This document shows, in pieces, positions 9,571-21,500 of a DNA stretch of 64,000 nt (positions are counted from its first letter, which is position 1; each line of letters starts with the position of its first letter). Below the pieces are notes generated by a model that was given only the letters and a program-made list of their open reading frames with translations, had not been told where the DNA came from and did not search any database. Where the stretch lies: the NCBI GenBank assembly GCA_027922465.2, contig BQMF02000491.1:62001-126000 (forward strand), read 5' to 3'. This DNA comes from Turritopsis dohrnii (lineage: Eukaryota > Cnidaria > Hydrozoa > Anthoathecata > Oceaniidae). Both the position numbers and the translations under genes were made by a program.

Positions 9571-11817
9571 TACATACATGATGATATTTGATGACACAAA
9601 AGACACAACTGTATTCAGAGTGAACTTGTACTTCAATTTGCATGAAGACATTATTTATAACAGCAAGTGTTTTCTCAGTTCACTAGATTTGCATGTTTTG
9701 TAAACAAATAAATGGTATCAGCGTAAGACATAGAAGTGCTGATCGCAGCATAAAACATATCTCTGACTGTACACCCTTCGTTTTGAACAACCATACTTCA
9801 ACTTAAATAAAATTCATCAATCTATTGAAAATAAGAATAAAAAAAATCAAAAGCCAAAACAAATCAGAAAAGGTTAAGGACATGTTTAGTAACGAAATTC
9901 TTAATTCAAAAAAAAAAACAAAATCACAAATACATGTAATGTTTTTTCAATAAAAAGGCTCAATGCGGTAGGTAAACAAATTATGTGTGCGCGTTCGATA
10001 AACAGAAAGTCATTTTACCTTGGCCTTAAGGTTTCCAGCTAGCAAAGAGTCTTCATCTTAAGGATATAACTTTCCCTTCAGAAGAGCCTTTTAAAGTATT
10101 ATGTGAAGTTGATATATATACTATTAGTATTTGCTAATAACTTTTGACAAAACAAATGACTGTCTTACTTGGCTGTCTGAAATTGAAGGCAAGAAAATGT
10201 CTGAAATAAGACAAAAAATGTTCAAATTATTTTTGGAAAATATTTTCCCTGAAATTTATGGGTCCGAAAAATTTGTAGTTACTGTATCTGTTAAAACCTA
10301 TACAAGAGCTAAATAGTGACAAACTTCTCTCAAAATGCAGTTTTTGTAAAATTGCAAGACTGTCAAAAAAATCAATTCCAAAAAAATCACAAATTTCAAG
10401 TTTCTCTTCTGGTATTGAAGATTTGGCACTGGTTACGAAAAACATTGTCGTTTTGCTCATGTGGCAGAAATATCTATGACAAACAAAAGCCAAAAAATAC
10501 ATTCTCTGCAACATGGTGATTCACAAAATCATTTACCAGGGCATTACTAATACTTTTCATTTTCACTTCTCCTGGTTACGATGGTAACCAAAATTAATGA
10601 AGTGGCAGGAAATAGCATAAGAACAATTGATGATTCAAAATGTTGGCTCACGTACTAACTGCTCCTGATGGAGAAATAATATAAGATGGTAATTTCAAAA
10701 GTAATTTTCAAAAATTATTCTTGGTTTAGAAAATAGTTTTGATGACACAACACCAAAGCAAAACTGATGTGCTGTTAATGTGTTAAATTTTCCAACTTTT
10801 CCAATCTGGTGTGTCCCTCAGGCTTTTCAATAAATGTTTTTCGATAGACTTGTTGGAACTCAATTCTCTGCGCCAATCCGTCCATGCCCTATTATATTTG
10901 GTCAGTATCATTATTTCTTCCTTGAACAGACATGCAGCAGATCCCTACCTGGTCTCACATAGAGAGGTGTTGGACGAGAACAAGCACAATTTCATAAACA
11001 CTGTGGTTGAATATATATTGAATATCGCTGGACGCTGTGTCGTCGTCAGTGACAGTGTGAATGTGTCACTTTATTTCAGTTGATGAGTAAGTAGGTACCT
11101 TAGCATTTTGCCAGTATGTCTTTAAAGTAAGGTAGTTATCTAATATAAATATGGCGTTTCAGGGTACATTTAATTTAGGCTGGAATCTTCATTCTTGATA
11201 AGTCAACTGTAGCCATCCATAAAAGGCTTGATTTTCATCATCATCCTGACGTTCGGACCGGTTTGTCCTTTTTTGATGTCTTCTGTTTTATTTTGTCATA
11301 CATCAATAAACTTAAACTAAAAATCAATACAATTTCGTTTCTTCTAGAAGTATTTGGCAGCATTATCCATCAAATTACTGAAAATTTTTCACGTCTTCAT
11401 TATGAAAGGAAAGTATGTACCACGCGGTAGATGCTAAACGAAAACGAAAGTATGGACCACGCACTCTCTATGTCAAAGCGGAGCGCACTGTGATAATGTG
11501 TCCGAAAATACGGAAACCGAGCAATCGTGGATACTACATTTGGTCATAGTCATAGTCATAGTCATTTCTTTCTCCTATGACTAAGATTTGGTAAGAAAAT
11601 GATACCTACTGGAAAGCAAGAATCGCCATGCCTCTTCTTGTACCTCGCTGAAGATTTTTGGAGAGAACCTTATAAAACACATATAAAACACACGACAATA
11701 TAATCAGACTGTGGAAAAGCGTTTGTGTCTATCTCGCAAACCAATCAAATTGCAAATCGCCTTTCACCTAACAACATGGGGCATTTGGTGGGAATGAAAT
11801 TATTTTCATGAAACATC
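9571..11817. other. Largely non-coding stretch
   Basis: Two adjacent frames at 10131-10519 are Lys/Ser rich and contain a possible CxxC (KCSFCKIARL in a third frame), but I recognise no family. The remainder is AT-rich with a TGGTCATAGTCATAGTCATA microsatellite near 11543. Nothing else can be supported. Confidence 0.4.
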
Positions 11818-12032
11818 ATGGCCGAAGTTAAAAAGAAAAACTTGGTTTGTGGAATCTTATCTTTTGCATTTTCAAATTATAAGCCACTAAAAGTTTGTAA
11901 TAATTATTTCAATTTCAGTCAACTAGGCCAAAGAGAGGAACTGTAACGACACTAAACAGATCCCAGTTCCAAGAACAAGCACTCAGGTTTGTAGATGATG
12001 CGAATGTGAGAGTCCTCAGTTTATATATTTAG
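11818..12032 (+). CDS. Small two-exon frame, possible alternative 5' end of the SET-kinase-YR gene
   Basis: ATG at 11818 gives MAEVKKKNL, then a donor-like GTTTGT at 11845. The acceptor AATTTCAG at 11918 opens STRPKRGTVTTLNRSQFQEQ, which stays open to TAG at about 12030. The layout (short basic exon, then a TR.KR segment) mirrors the first two exons of the large gene at 12600, which read MAGARVRSLSEKK then TRSRRAANTNKPP. It may be a duplicated first exon pair, an upstream small gene, or chance. Donor and acceptor are acceptable but not strong. Confidence 0.3.
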
Positions 12033-12120
12033 TCCGTCTGTGTGGCGGCATAAATGTGACCAACACTCGGCGGTAAATGGAAAGCGCTCTTTGCAGAACC
12101 TCATTCCGATGGCGAAGCTA

Positions 12121-12578
12121 CCGTGGTTTCTCCAATTTAACGCGTGGCAATAAATAATTATTTTGGACGCTACGACGCGTTAAAATTAGAATTACAAGAT
12201 TTCGGCGTTCGAAGTACGCGTTAATAATTAGGGGGAAATAAATTAGACGCGATAAATTAGGTGTGCGGGATCACCACATCCGATCCCCAAAAAGTTAGGT
12301 GTAATGATTTTGGGAAATGCACTTGCCCCGGTTTATAGAGGAAGAATCGGATGACGAAGATCCCTTTGACTTGTAATGTAATCTAAATTAGAGTGTCATT
12401 TGAAAAAATAAAAATTAAAAAAGAATTAATTGTCTTTGTTTGTCTAAGTTTTCATGTCCAAGGCTTGACTACGCGTAATAATTGGAGGAAAATTAATTAC
12501 TTAGAATTCCTGCCACGCGTTAATAATTAGAGTAAAATTGATTACGATTTTTCGCGCGTTAAATTGGAGAAACCACCG
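12121..12578. mobile_element. MITE with 24-26 bp terminal inverted repeats
   Basis: The left end TACCGTGGTTTCTCCAATTT followed by AACGCG is matched by its reverse complement (CGCGTTAAATTGGAGAAACC, then ACCGTA) at the right end, with one mismatch. Inside are many short subrepeats of the type ACGCGTTAATAATTAG, GACGCGATAAATTAG and GCGTGGCAATAAATAATTA. About 458 bp, no coding. It lies between the small frame at 11818 and the start of the large gene. Confidence 0.8.
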
Positions 12579-12599
12579 TAACGTCATCCAACAACAAAG

Positions 12600-15500
12600 A
12601 TGGCTGGTGCACGTGTGCGATCCTTATCCGAAAAAAAGGTCTGATAAAAATGTTTGATAGGATTCCTAATTTTTCTCTTCTCTGATTAAATAATTTCTTT
12701 TATACTTTTATTAAGACAAGATCTAGAAGAGCAGCTAATACTAATAAACCTCCCACATTCTATGCTACATTGTACTGTCGCGAAGGCATAGATCAAGATG
12801 GTTTCAACAAGACATTCATTCATAAAGATATAGGTAAGATTCATAGGCAATTACAATGAAGAGAATTCAGATAAGAGAGAAATGTCATAATGTGTTCAGG
12901 TTATGAAAATTGAATTGAGTTGAATTTGTTATAAGTGTATATACCAGAAAAGTTTTAGAGTTGATTTTCACAAAAAACGTTTTTATGGTATTTTTACAAA
13001 CAGAAGGTTGTGTTGTAACCATGTCTTATAGGCAGGCAATCCTTTTAAACTCACCTTAGCCAAACAATAACTTATGTTGTAGTTTTCTATAGTTAATCAT
13101 TTGACAGCTACATTGTCCTTTATAACTTCAAATCAGCCAGCAATCACAAGAAACCATTCAGAATTAATCTTAGATTAATGGATAAATTCAGTCCTGTTGA
13201 TCCACACACACACCTTACTTTCGTATTTGGGATTTTTCTTATATTCCGTATTATCATATTGTCACTAACATACAACACTAGTTACACGTATATTATATTT
13301 TTATTCATTATAATCAAATCAAAACATTCTTATTTCTTGCACTCCTTCGTTTTGATTTTTTTGTCATGGAAAGATGGAGTGTGTTTTGAAGAAACATTGA
13401 AAACAAAACATGAGTAATGGCACACCTGAACGTTATGTTTATTTATTTATTTATTTATTTGGTATTGTTTTACGTGGCTAGCCTCACTCAGTTGCTATTG
13501 CATCTGCTTTCCAGGAGGGGCCACGGCTTAGGTTGGAGGCTCCGAAGTATTTGACACTCGCATGAGTGACACATACCCAATCAAGGGCCTGTGCTCTTCT
13601 GGATGACCTCCTGCAACACCCGAGTATCATCTACCCAATTTCCCTCACATGGCATGGGTCGACCCGGTGCTACGGTACATTCACTCGCGCATGGTGAATC
13701 GCCGCCAAGGGAAATTTAACCCCGACCTCTTGCATGAATTACGAGAGTGATTACCACTATACTACGGCGCCATAGCTTTCTATGTGCGTGATTAAATGCA
13801 CACCTGGAAATTTCGTTATTAACAAAACTGAACCATAATTTATAATTATTAATTTTTTTCACACATAATGTTCGCTTAAGGTGTCAATTTTTTTATACAG
13901 GATTTGGAGTTTTCACTATTCCTGAACGCAAGAAAGGAGAATTCTTACTGGAATATGCTGGAGAATTGATAGATAAGTCAGAGGGTGATAAGCGTTATGA
14001 TAAAATGAAGAATCGGGACCATGTTCCTTTTATATTTTATTTCTTTGATGCTGGCAAATGTTTGTGGTAAGTTTCCAATCTATAACAATTCCATAGTTCT
14101 TAATTTGTAAGTCATGTTTAGACAGAAAATTTGAGAAATAAGTTATTTTCCGTATTTTTCTGCCCAAAATTTATGGCTAGTTTTGTTGATTTTTGACCAT
14201 AATAATTATATAGGTATATATTCACAATATTTTGGCAATTTAATGATTTTTCATGTTTTGTTTGTGTCTTAATGTTGTGAATACTTTCTGTACTGTAGTG
14301 TTGATGCTACCACTTCAGCTCAATTGGGGAAATTTGTTAATGATTCTGCCTATCCGAACTGTCTTATCAAAGTGGTGAATGTAGATGCAAAGCCAAAACT
14401 CTGTTTATTTGCCAAGCGCGACATTCCAAGCAATGAAGAATTGAGATATGACTATGGGGAAACTAAAAATATTTGGTGGAGGAAACATGTAAGAGATGTT
14501 GTTCTTGCACTTTATTATGATTTTTAACTATTATATATAACTGAGGCCTCACACTCATCATAATTTCCTATTTTTTCAATGTGAATAATACCTTGTTAAC
14601 CTCTTACCTTTTCAGGTGAAAAAATTAAAAACAAAACTCATAACTGGAACCTATGATAAGTGGACCTTATGATAAGTGGAACCTTTTTCATCAGTCCTTT
14701 ATCAAAACAATTTGTTTCAGAAATTTTCGCTCTGTGTATTAAAAAAACAGCAAGGCTTAAGGAATTGCGTAAAGATTTGGACACATTTGCTAGTTTATTT
14801 CAATTGATGTTTTAAGAAAATGTGTGCCAAAAAAGAAATAACGTCTTTCTTCAGAAAAAAATTATAAAGAAAAAATTAAAAATCTATCCAAAATACTGCA
14901 AATAAAATAAACCAAGTAAATAACAAACAAGAAAAGTTTGTTAGATGGATTTGAAATTAGGGTTTAAAAGTTAAACTGGTTCTAGTGAAGGTTGTTCTTA
15001 ACTAATACTTTATGTGGTTCTATATATTCTTTTTGCTAAAAAAACAAGCCAAATAATGTGCTCTGTTCCATTGTTTTCCTTTACTTCTATTAATGAGCCC
15101 TTTTGTGATGCAATTTTGGATAAGTAAAACATTTGCTAGATGGAACCATTTTCTTCATTCCACTTACAGGGAGACAACTGTAGTATGGGGAAGTTAAATT
15201 TTAGATAAAGTGTCATAAAAGATTCTAATGTATTTGATTTGACTTATGAAAAACTTTGGTGGTGTATTTGACTTTTCTGTATTGTTTTTTTTGTTTGTTT
15301 ATGATTTCTCTGTATGTTTTGGAACACCCTGATAATACCAAATGCCCGTTGTTACTGCTGTTGAGCAGTTAAGTACATTTTTAGTTTAATTTATGTTTAT
15401 TGTGTGCGTGTGTGTCCAGCCTTATTTTCAAAATATTTTTACATTCTTTCCCAGTGGTATTTCAGTCTCTTTAGTGCGTTTCGTCATCACTCTTTCCGCC

Positions 15501-18500
15501 TTTGTTTAGTGTCACTTTAGCTTTAGTTATTTGTCATTTCTCTCGTTTTTCTATTGTTATTTAGTGGAGCGTTATCGTCATTAGTTACGTTAGGTCTTAT
15601 ATTGTGTATGATATAAAAGCGTATGTGAGTTTTCTGTCTTGTAGTAAAGTGGTGTGCGTGGTATGTGACAAGTATTTTAGTGAGTATTTGTTTTATAAAA
15701 TTTACTTGTTCATTTTGTTTTCTATTTGTGACATAGCGTTTCTCTTCTATTTTTTGTGGTATATTCTTGAGCCGGGCAGTGTATTCGTGTAATACTTTTC
15801 TTTCTTTGATGTTAGTCTAACGTTTCTCAAAGTTAGTTTTTATTTTTTTATGTAGCCTCATGAAATGAATTGAATTAAATTGAAGTCAGAATACTGTCAG
15901 ATTATTACCCCTGTTCACCCTATGCCCTAAGTTGGTTGGCTCAAACACCCGTAATGCTTATTAATAATTTTCAGTCATATTTTTGTCATAATTTGATTGA
16001 TAATTTGATGTCATAATTTAGGAGGCCTGGTAATATATGGCTGATTTAATTTAGTGATATTTAGTTAAAATATATAACTATAATGTAATTTAATATAATG
16101 TAGTGTAGACAAATATTCAAATAGAATTTCATAATTTTGGGGGTTTAATATTATAAATTACTGATTAAGCACTCAGTGCTCATTTAAATTCCCAGTTTCA
16201 AGATTGGTGAAAAAAAGATGAAGCGTTATCAATTTTCTTTGAATTGATACCCAAAAGATCTATCAACCCTAACCCTAACAGGTCTCTAAAAGGTCTCATG
16301 AACTTCCCAATGTTCTATAAATTTTAAATGGGGCATTTTGGAAAAGTTTTAAGCCTTCCATTGTTTTCTTAATTTTGAGCATGAAAATTTAATGTAATGC
16401 CTGTAATGGTGGTCATGTTTATCTAAGATATATGAATGAAAGATAAATGAAGTTAGAAGAAATGACTGAATTTCATTTGCAAGATGTCTGAAGTTCATGG
16501 AAGTTCACTGTCTTCGGAAACTTTGAATTCTAGTTTTGAAAACAATGTAAAAGTAATCATGATAAAAAAAAGATGAAGAATTAAGCAATGGTTGCTATAA
16601 ATGGGAACCAACTTATACAAAAGAGGAACTAAGTAAAATGGGTTTTAGTAGCGGTGACGATGAGCAGTGATGATAGCAGTTCTTGTTCGGATACCTCAGA
16701 GGCTTCCACCTCTTTTAGATTGGAAACTTTGCATTGGTGCTCATGTGAGACATGCATCGTATTCAAAGAAAATGATTTGCAAGTGTAAATGCTGCAGGAA
16801 AGGTGACTTAAATACATGCATCCTTATGAAAACAAAGATACACGTTTTCCACAAGGGATCATGTAAAACAACTTAAAATAGAATTATACAGGACAGTTTC
16901 TATTCACAGTAACTTTAGAAATAGCTGATTGTGCCTTTAACAGAATGAGAATTAAGTAAACAGAAAAAGCTTTTGAACAAACAATGGACAAAATGACAGG
17001 TGATATGTGTATGCAATGAAAAATTAAAAATTGACTTTTCATTCTTTAAAGCACTCATTTGCAGATGTCAAATTGAAAAATTGTGCAAAACGTAAATGTA
17101 GCTTTAATGCCCCAAAAAAAACTCAGACGACCATTAAAAAATAATTTGTAAACTAAACATTTTACTAGAACTCAGAGTTTCCGAATTATGAACGTAAGTT
17201 TATCAGCTTGAATTCATTATGAAGCCTAACAATATTTTATATCATGAAGAACAGAAGATATTTCATTAAGTAAAACAACATCTTCTAGTTCATGCAATCC
17301 CCACAAAAATAGCAATCACTCTGCGACGTCAAAAATTTGTACCATCTCTATTGCAGTGCTCTTTTACAACCCGTTGTTAAATATTAAGTGCCAAAAAATT
17401 GAGTATTTATATATTAATAGCCGATTCTCTGTTTGTCTGTTTGTTTGTAAGTCACGCAAAATGGTAGATTGAGTTGTGAGGGAAATTATTTCTTTTTCTG
17501 TGTGCAAGGTGAGTTCGAAGCAAATACATTGCAACCCCAATCGAACGTGATTTTTTTTGGCTGTGAACCAATAGGAATAACGTTTTGTTTTTATTATTAT
17601 TGTTAGTTTTATTTTCTAAGAACCACGTAGACTTGGCTTTGAAAACAATACATCAACTAAATACAAAGAAACTAAACTGATTAAACATTTTGGACAAAAA
17701 GCAGCAGTCGCAGAACGTGGCAGCATGTTCGGTTTGCCAGTGTTGCATTTTTTTCGAGCAATCAAAATTTTTTAAAAACCGAAGTGAAAAAAGTGTGTCA
17801 TGAAAAAAAAATTTTTTTTGCCTTTCTTTTAATAATAATTTCTTGTAATTGTTATGCCCTTCTGATCGAACATGTTTCTTATTCACTTCATTCAATTTGC
17901 ACGTGCCTTTTTTTCTCCTCCCGTGTGATGTTTTTAAGAGAAACCATTTTCCCCCTACTTTTGATAGCACCCATGTTAGAGCGCGTAACTTTTTTAAAAC
18001 AAAAGCTAATAATAAGTTAAAGTTTTTTCTCTCTACATTTTGAGTGTATTGTTAAACTGATAATCGATTGTATAGCACATCATGAAATGTAGTCTTTTTG
18101 GAATCATTGTTTAAACTGATATTTGATTGGTTTAAAATCGTAAAGAAAAACCACGTGAAGTTCACGTTCAGAATGCATTGTGTAAAGCAGGAAAGTCTGC
18201 TGACATTTTAAATGCGACCGCGACAATAAACGGCTGAGTTCAGAATATGCAAGATTTGAAACACAAGCAAACAAGCTTTATTAAGCAATAAAGCCAGCAG
18301 GAAAGGAAGTTAAAACAGTCCATAAGCAATTAGAATTGAACCTCAGAGGCGTTTATAAGGAAATATGACGTTTATTGGGGTCTGCGGGGTGTTACAGACC
18401 AGGTGGACATGGGCGGCGAGCGACGCCGCCTTGGTGGCTAGTATATAATTATTATTGTGGTCATTTTAATGGTGACAGAAAAGTAAATGTCTGCCCACTT

Positions 18501-21500
18501 GTTGATCACATGACTATTTGCTAAAATAAGTTTTTTATGTTTAGGATTGTTTCAAGAAACCTTTGAACCTTAATGTAAGTTTTACCAAAACTCTTTGTTA
18601 CCAGTGGATGTTGTTTTTAAAATGTTGTTTTTATTTGTATATATTTTAATTTAGAGTTCCCTTCTCAAAGGAAATGGTTATGATGTAAGTTGTTTAAAAT
18701 ATAAATATTAACCTTATTGTTATATACCTTAAGGGAAGAAATTTTGGCGGATGAACCAATTCTGACGCAATTCAGCAGAATTTATTTTGGCAGATCGAGT
18801 AAAAAAATAAATTTGGCGGAAATTTATTTTGGTGGTTAAGGAAACTTTTTATATTTAGCGGGAATTAATTTTGGCGGATGTCCCCAATAATCAATTTTCA
18901 ATTAAGTGGTTCGATAAAATTAAAGAGACAAAATATTTAAATGAGAAGAGGAAAGTCCAACATATGGATCGTTTTTTCAAAAAACAAAAACACTACAAGT
19001 TTTTATTACAGTAATTTATGAATCAAATTCATCATCTGTAATAAAATCGAAAGGGTTTCGTTCAAAGTCAATGTTTTCATCTTCCCACTCTGATTTTTCG
19101 TCGTCGAAATCATCTGAAACATCTGACCTCGGCAAGAAAAGAATTGGAATTAAAGACATCAGAACCTTTTTCTCACCAGTTCAGAGAGAGCCATAAAAAA
19201 GGAAGGGTCAGAAGAGACCAACAATCGTTAGTACGAATTGATTTAAAATGAAATAATGATGTGCAATGCTGAAATTCTAGCATTTTACAGCTTTTAATTC
19301 CTTTTGAAAAAAAAAATTTGGCGGTTCAGGAAAATAATCAAATTTGGCGGGAATTAATTTTGGCGGACAAGCATTTAAATCAAATTTGGCGAGAATTAAT
19401 TTTGGCGGATTCCAAAAATAACTACTTTTGGCGGGAAGAAATATTGGCGGATTTTGACGGTTTTTGAAGCAATCCGCCAAATCCGCCAAAATTTCTTCCC
19501 TTAAGGTAATATGTTGGTTACTCTAAGCAATGTTTTTATATAATAATATATTTTATTAATCAATAGATAATCTATCCTTGTTATAGCCAAACGAACCGAA
19601 AAGAAGTCTTGCTAAAGTGTCAACTATTTTAAAACATATGAAACACGACTACACAATGAATAACTGTGCTAATGGAGAAAGTGAGAAGAATGATAACAAG
19701 GTCAGTTGATATTTGTCCAAAAGCTCATTTACTATTAAGATCATCAGTTATATTATATTATATCATGTCTAACTTTCAGAAAATAATGTATGAGTGTGCT
19801 CCAGAGTCATTGGTAGAAAGTAAGGAGATGGAGCAAACATCTGAATCTAATTACTTGGTAAATACTTTTTAAATGATCCAAAGTACTTCTTTATTATATG
19901 GATTTGTGATATTTGAAAAGATAAGAAATTTTTTCCACAGTATTAGATATGTTTTCAGTCTCCATGAATTTCATGTTTTACTTTTTTTGTTCTTATCTTT
20001 ATTTTAGCCTTCTGTAGTATCTGTTTCCACTCCTAACATAAATGAATATAAAAATTCTGTTATACTTGATGGAACATATTGTTATCAATGGAGCCAATTT
20101 CGTATAATTGAAGAGTTGGGAGAAGGCAATTTTGCCAGAGTTTATAGAGCCTCATCATCAATGTTCAGTAATAAAATAGCAATTCGTACCCCGAAAACCT
20201 CTGAAATGGCACTAATCAGAAGAAAAAAACTGAAAAGACAGGCTAATCAATTGGTTAAACTGAATCATCCTAATGTAGTTAGGTGCCATGGTTTAATACT
20301 TGAGAAAGCTGCTTTTATTTTTGATTACTGTGGTATTCAATTAGAATATGATGGGGAAAATGTCACCATTCATTCATTATTAGGATTACTTCGTACGGTA
20401 GAGGAAGATCTTTCATTGGTACACCGATTCAATGCAATCTCAGACATTGCTGCAGGACTTACATATTTGCATGAAGCAAGTATAATTGCTGGTGATTTGA
20501 AACCTAACAATGTGTTGGTAAATGAAGAAGATAACCGCTATGTGTTCAAGCTGACTGACCTCAACTTCAACTCCTTTTCCACAGTACAATCTTTGATGTC
20601 AACATCTTACAGCTCAAAAGAAAAGGCATCATTCTATACCCTATATTATTTAGCACCTGAATTGTTAACTTCAGATTTAAATGTAAATCCAAAGCAAAAC
20701 TATTCAACTGATATCTTTGCATTTGCCATTACTATGTACCAGATAATATTTCCAGAAATAGAGAACTTAGGAAACTTTACATCACATCTACAGTTTTTAC
20801 AGGCTCTAAATAGAGATTGGAGGCCAGAGATTCCTGATATCACTCACTCTAGTGTAGTTATCATGAAAGCAATTAACATCATGAAGGAAAGTTGGAACAA
20901 GGATCCATCTCTACGACCAAAGGCAAAGCAAATTTTTGAGGAATTCCAGAACATTAAAGCTTCATTAAACCCAAATAGTTGTACAGATACATATATTAAT
21001 AAGACAACAACAGAGCACAAGCAAGCACCATTATCAACAGATTCCATCATTGTTTCTAAAGAAAATGCATTTGATGAGGCAGAAAGCAGTTTATTTCTAA
21101 AAAATTCAGTTGAATTGAAAGGGAATTGTAATTTATTAAAATCGGAGGTAAGACTCGAATCTATGGGTTTCAAAATTTCAGTTATTACCCTCTCTCTGGA
21201 AATTCAGACGATAAAAATTTGACTGTTAACCTTGATGTTCTTGTTAATCAAGAATTATGCTAAATTATACCACAATTGTCAAATTACTTTTTCATTATTA
21301 CATGATTGTGTGATTTATGTCCTTGATGTTTCTAGGACGTGAATTTTGAAATAACACAAAGAAGTAAAACAGTGAATGGAGTTCTTCAAGTAGAAATTGA
21401 TATTCCCCATACAGAACAGGTATCTGCTTTTTATAGTTCATATCAACCAAAAATACGAAATAGCAACAAAATAGCAAGGTATAAGTCCTGAACTTTGAGA

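Noticed and set aside
16263..16282. CCCTAACCCTAA as telomeric repeat
   Set aside because: Only two copies; the same applies to AGGGTTAGGGTTT near 49246. Too short to mean a telomere or interstitial telomeric site.
17653..18043. Frames of 64-105 codons within 17.6-18.0 kb
   Set aside because: They lie in the body of a non-autonomous Helitron whose other copies do not keep them open.
20844..21173. 109-codon minus frame
   Set aside because: Antisense to the kinase-like exon.
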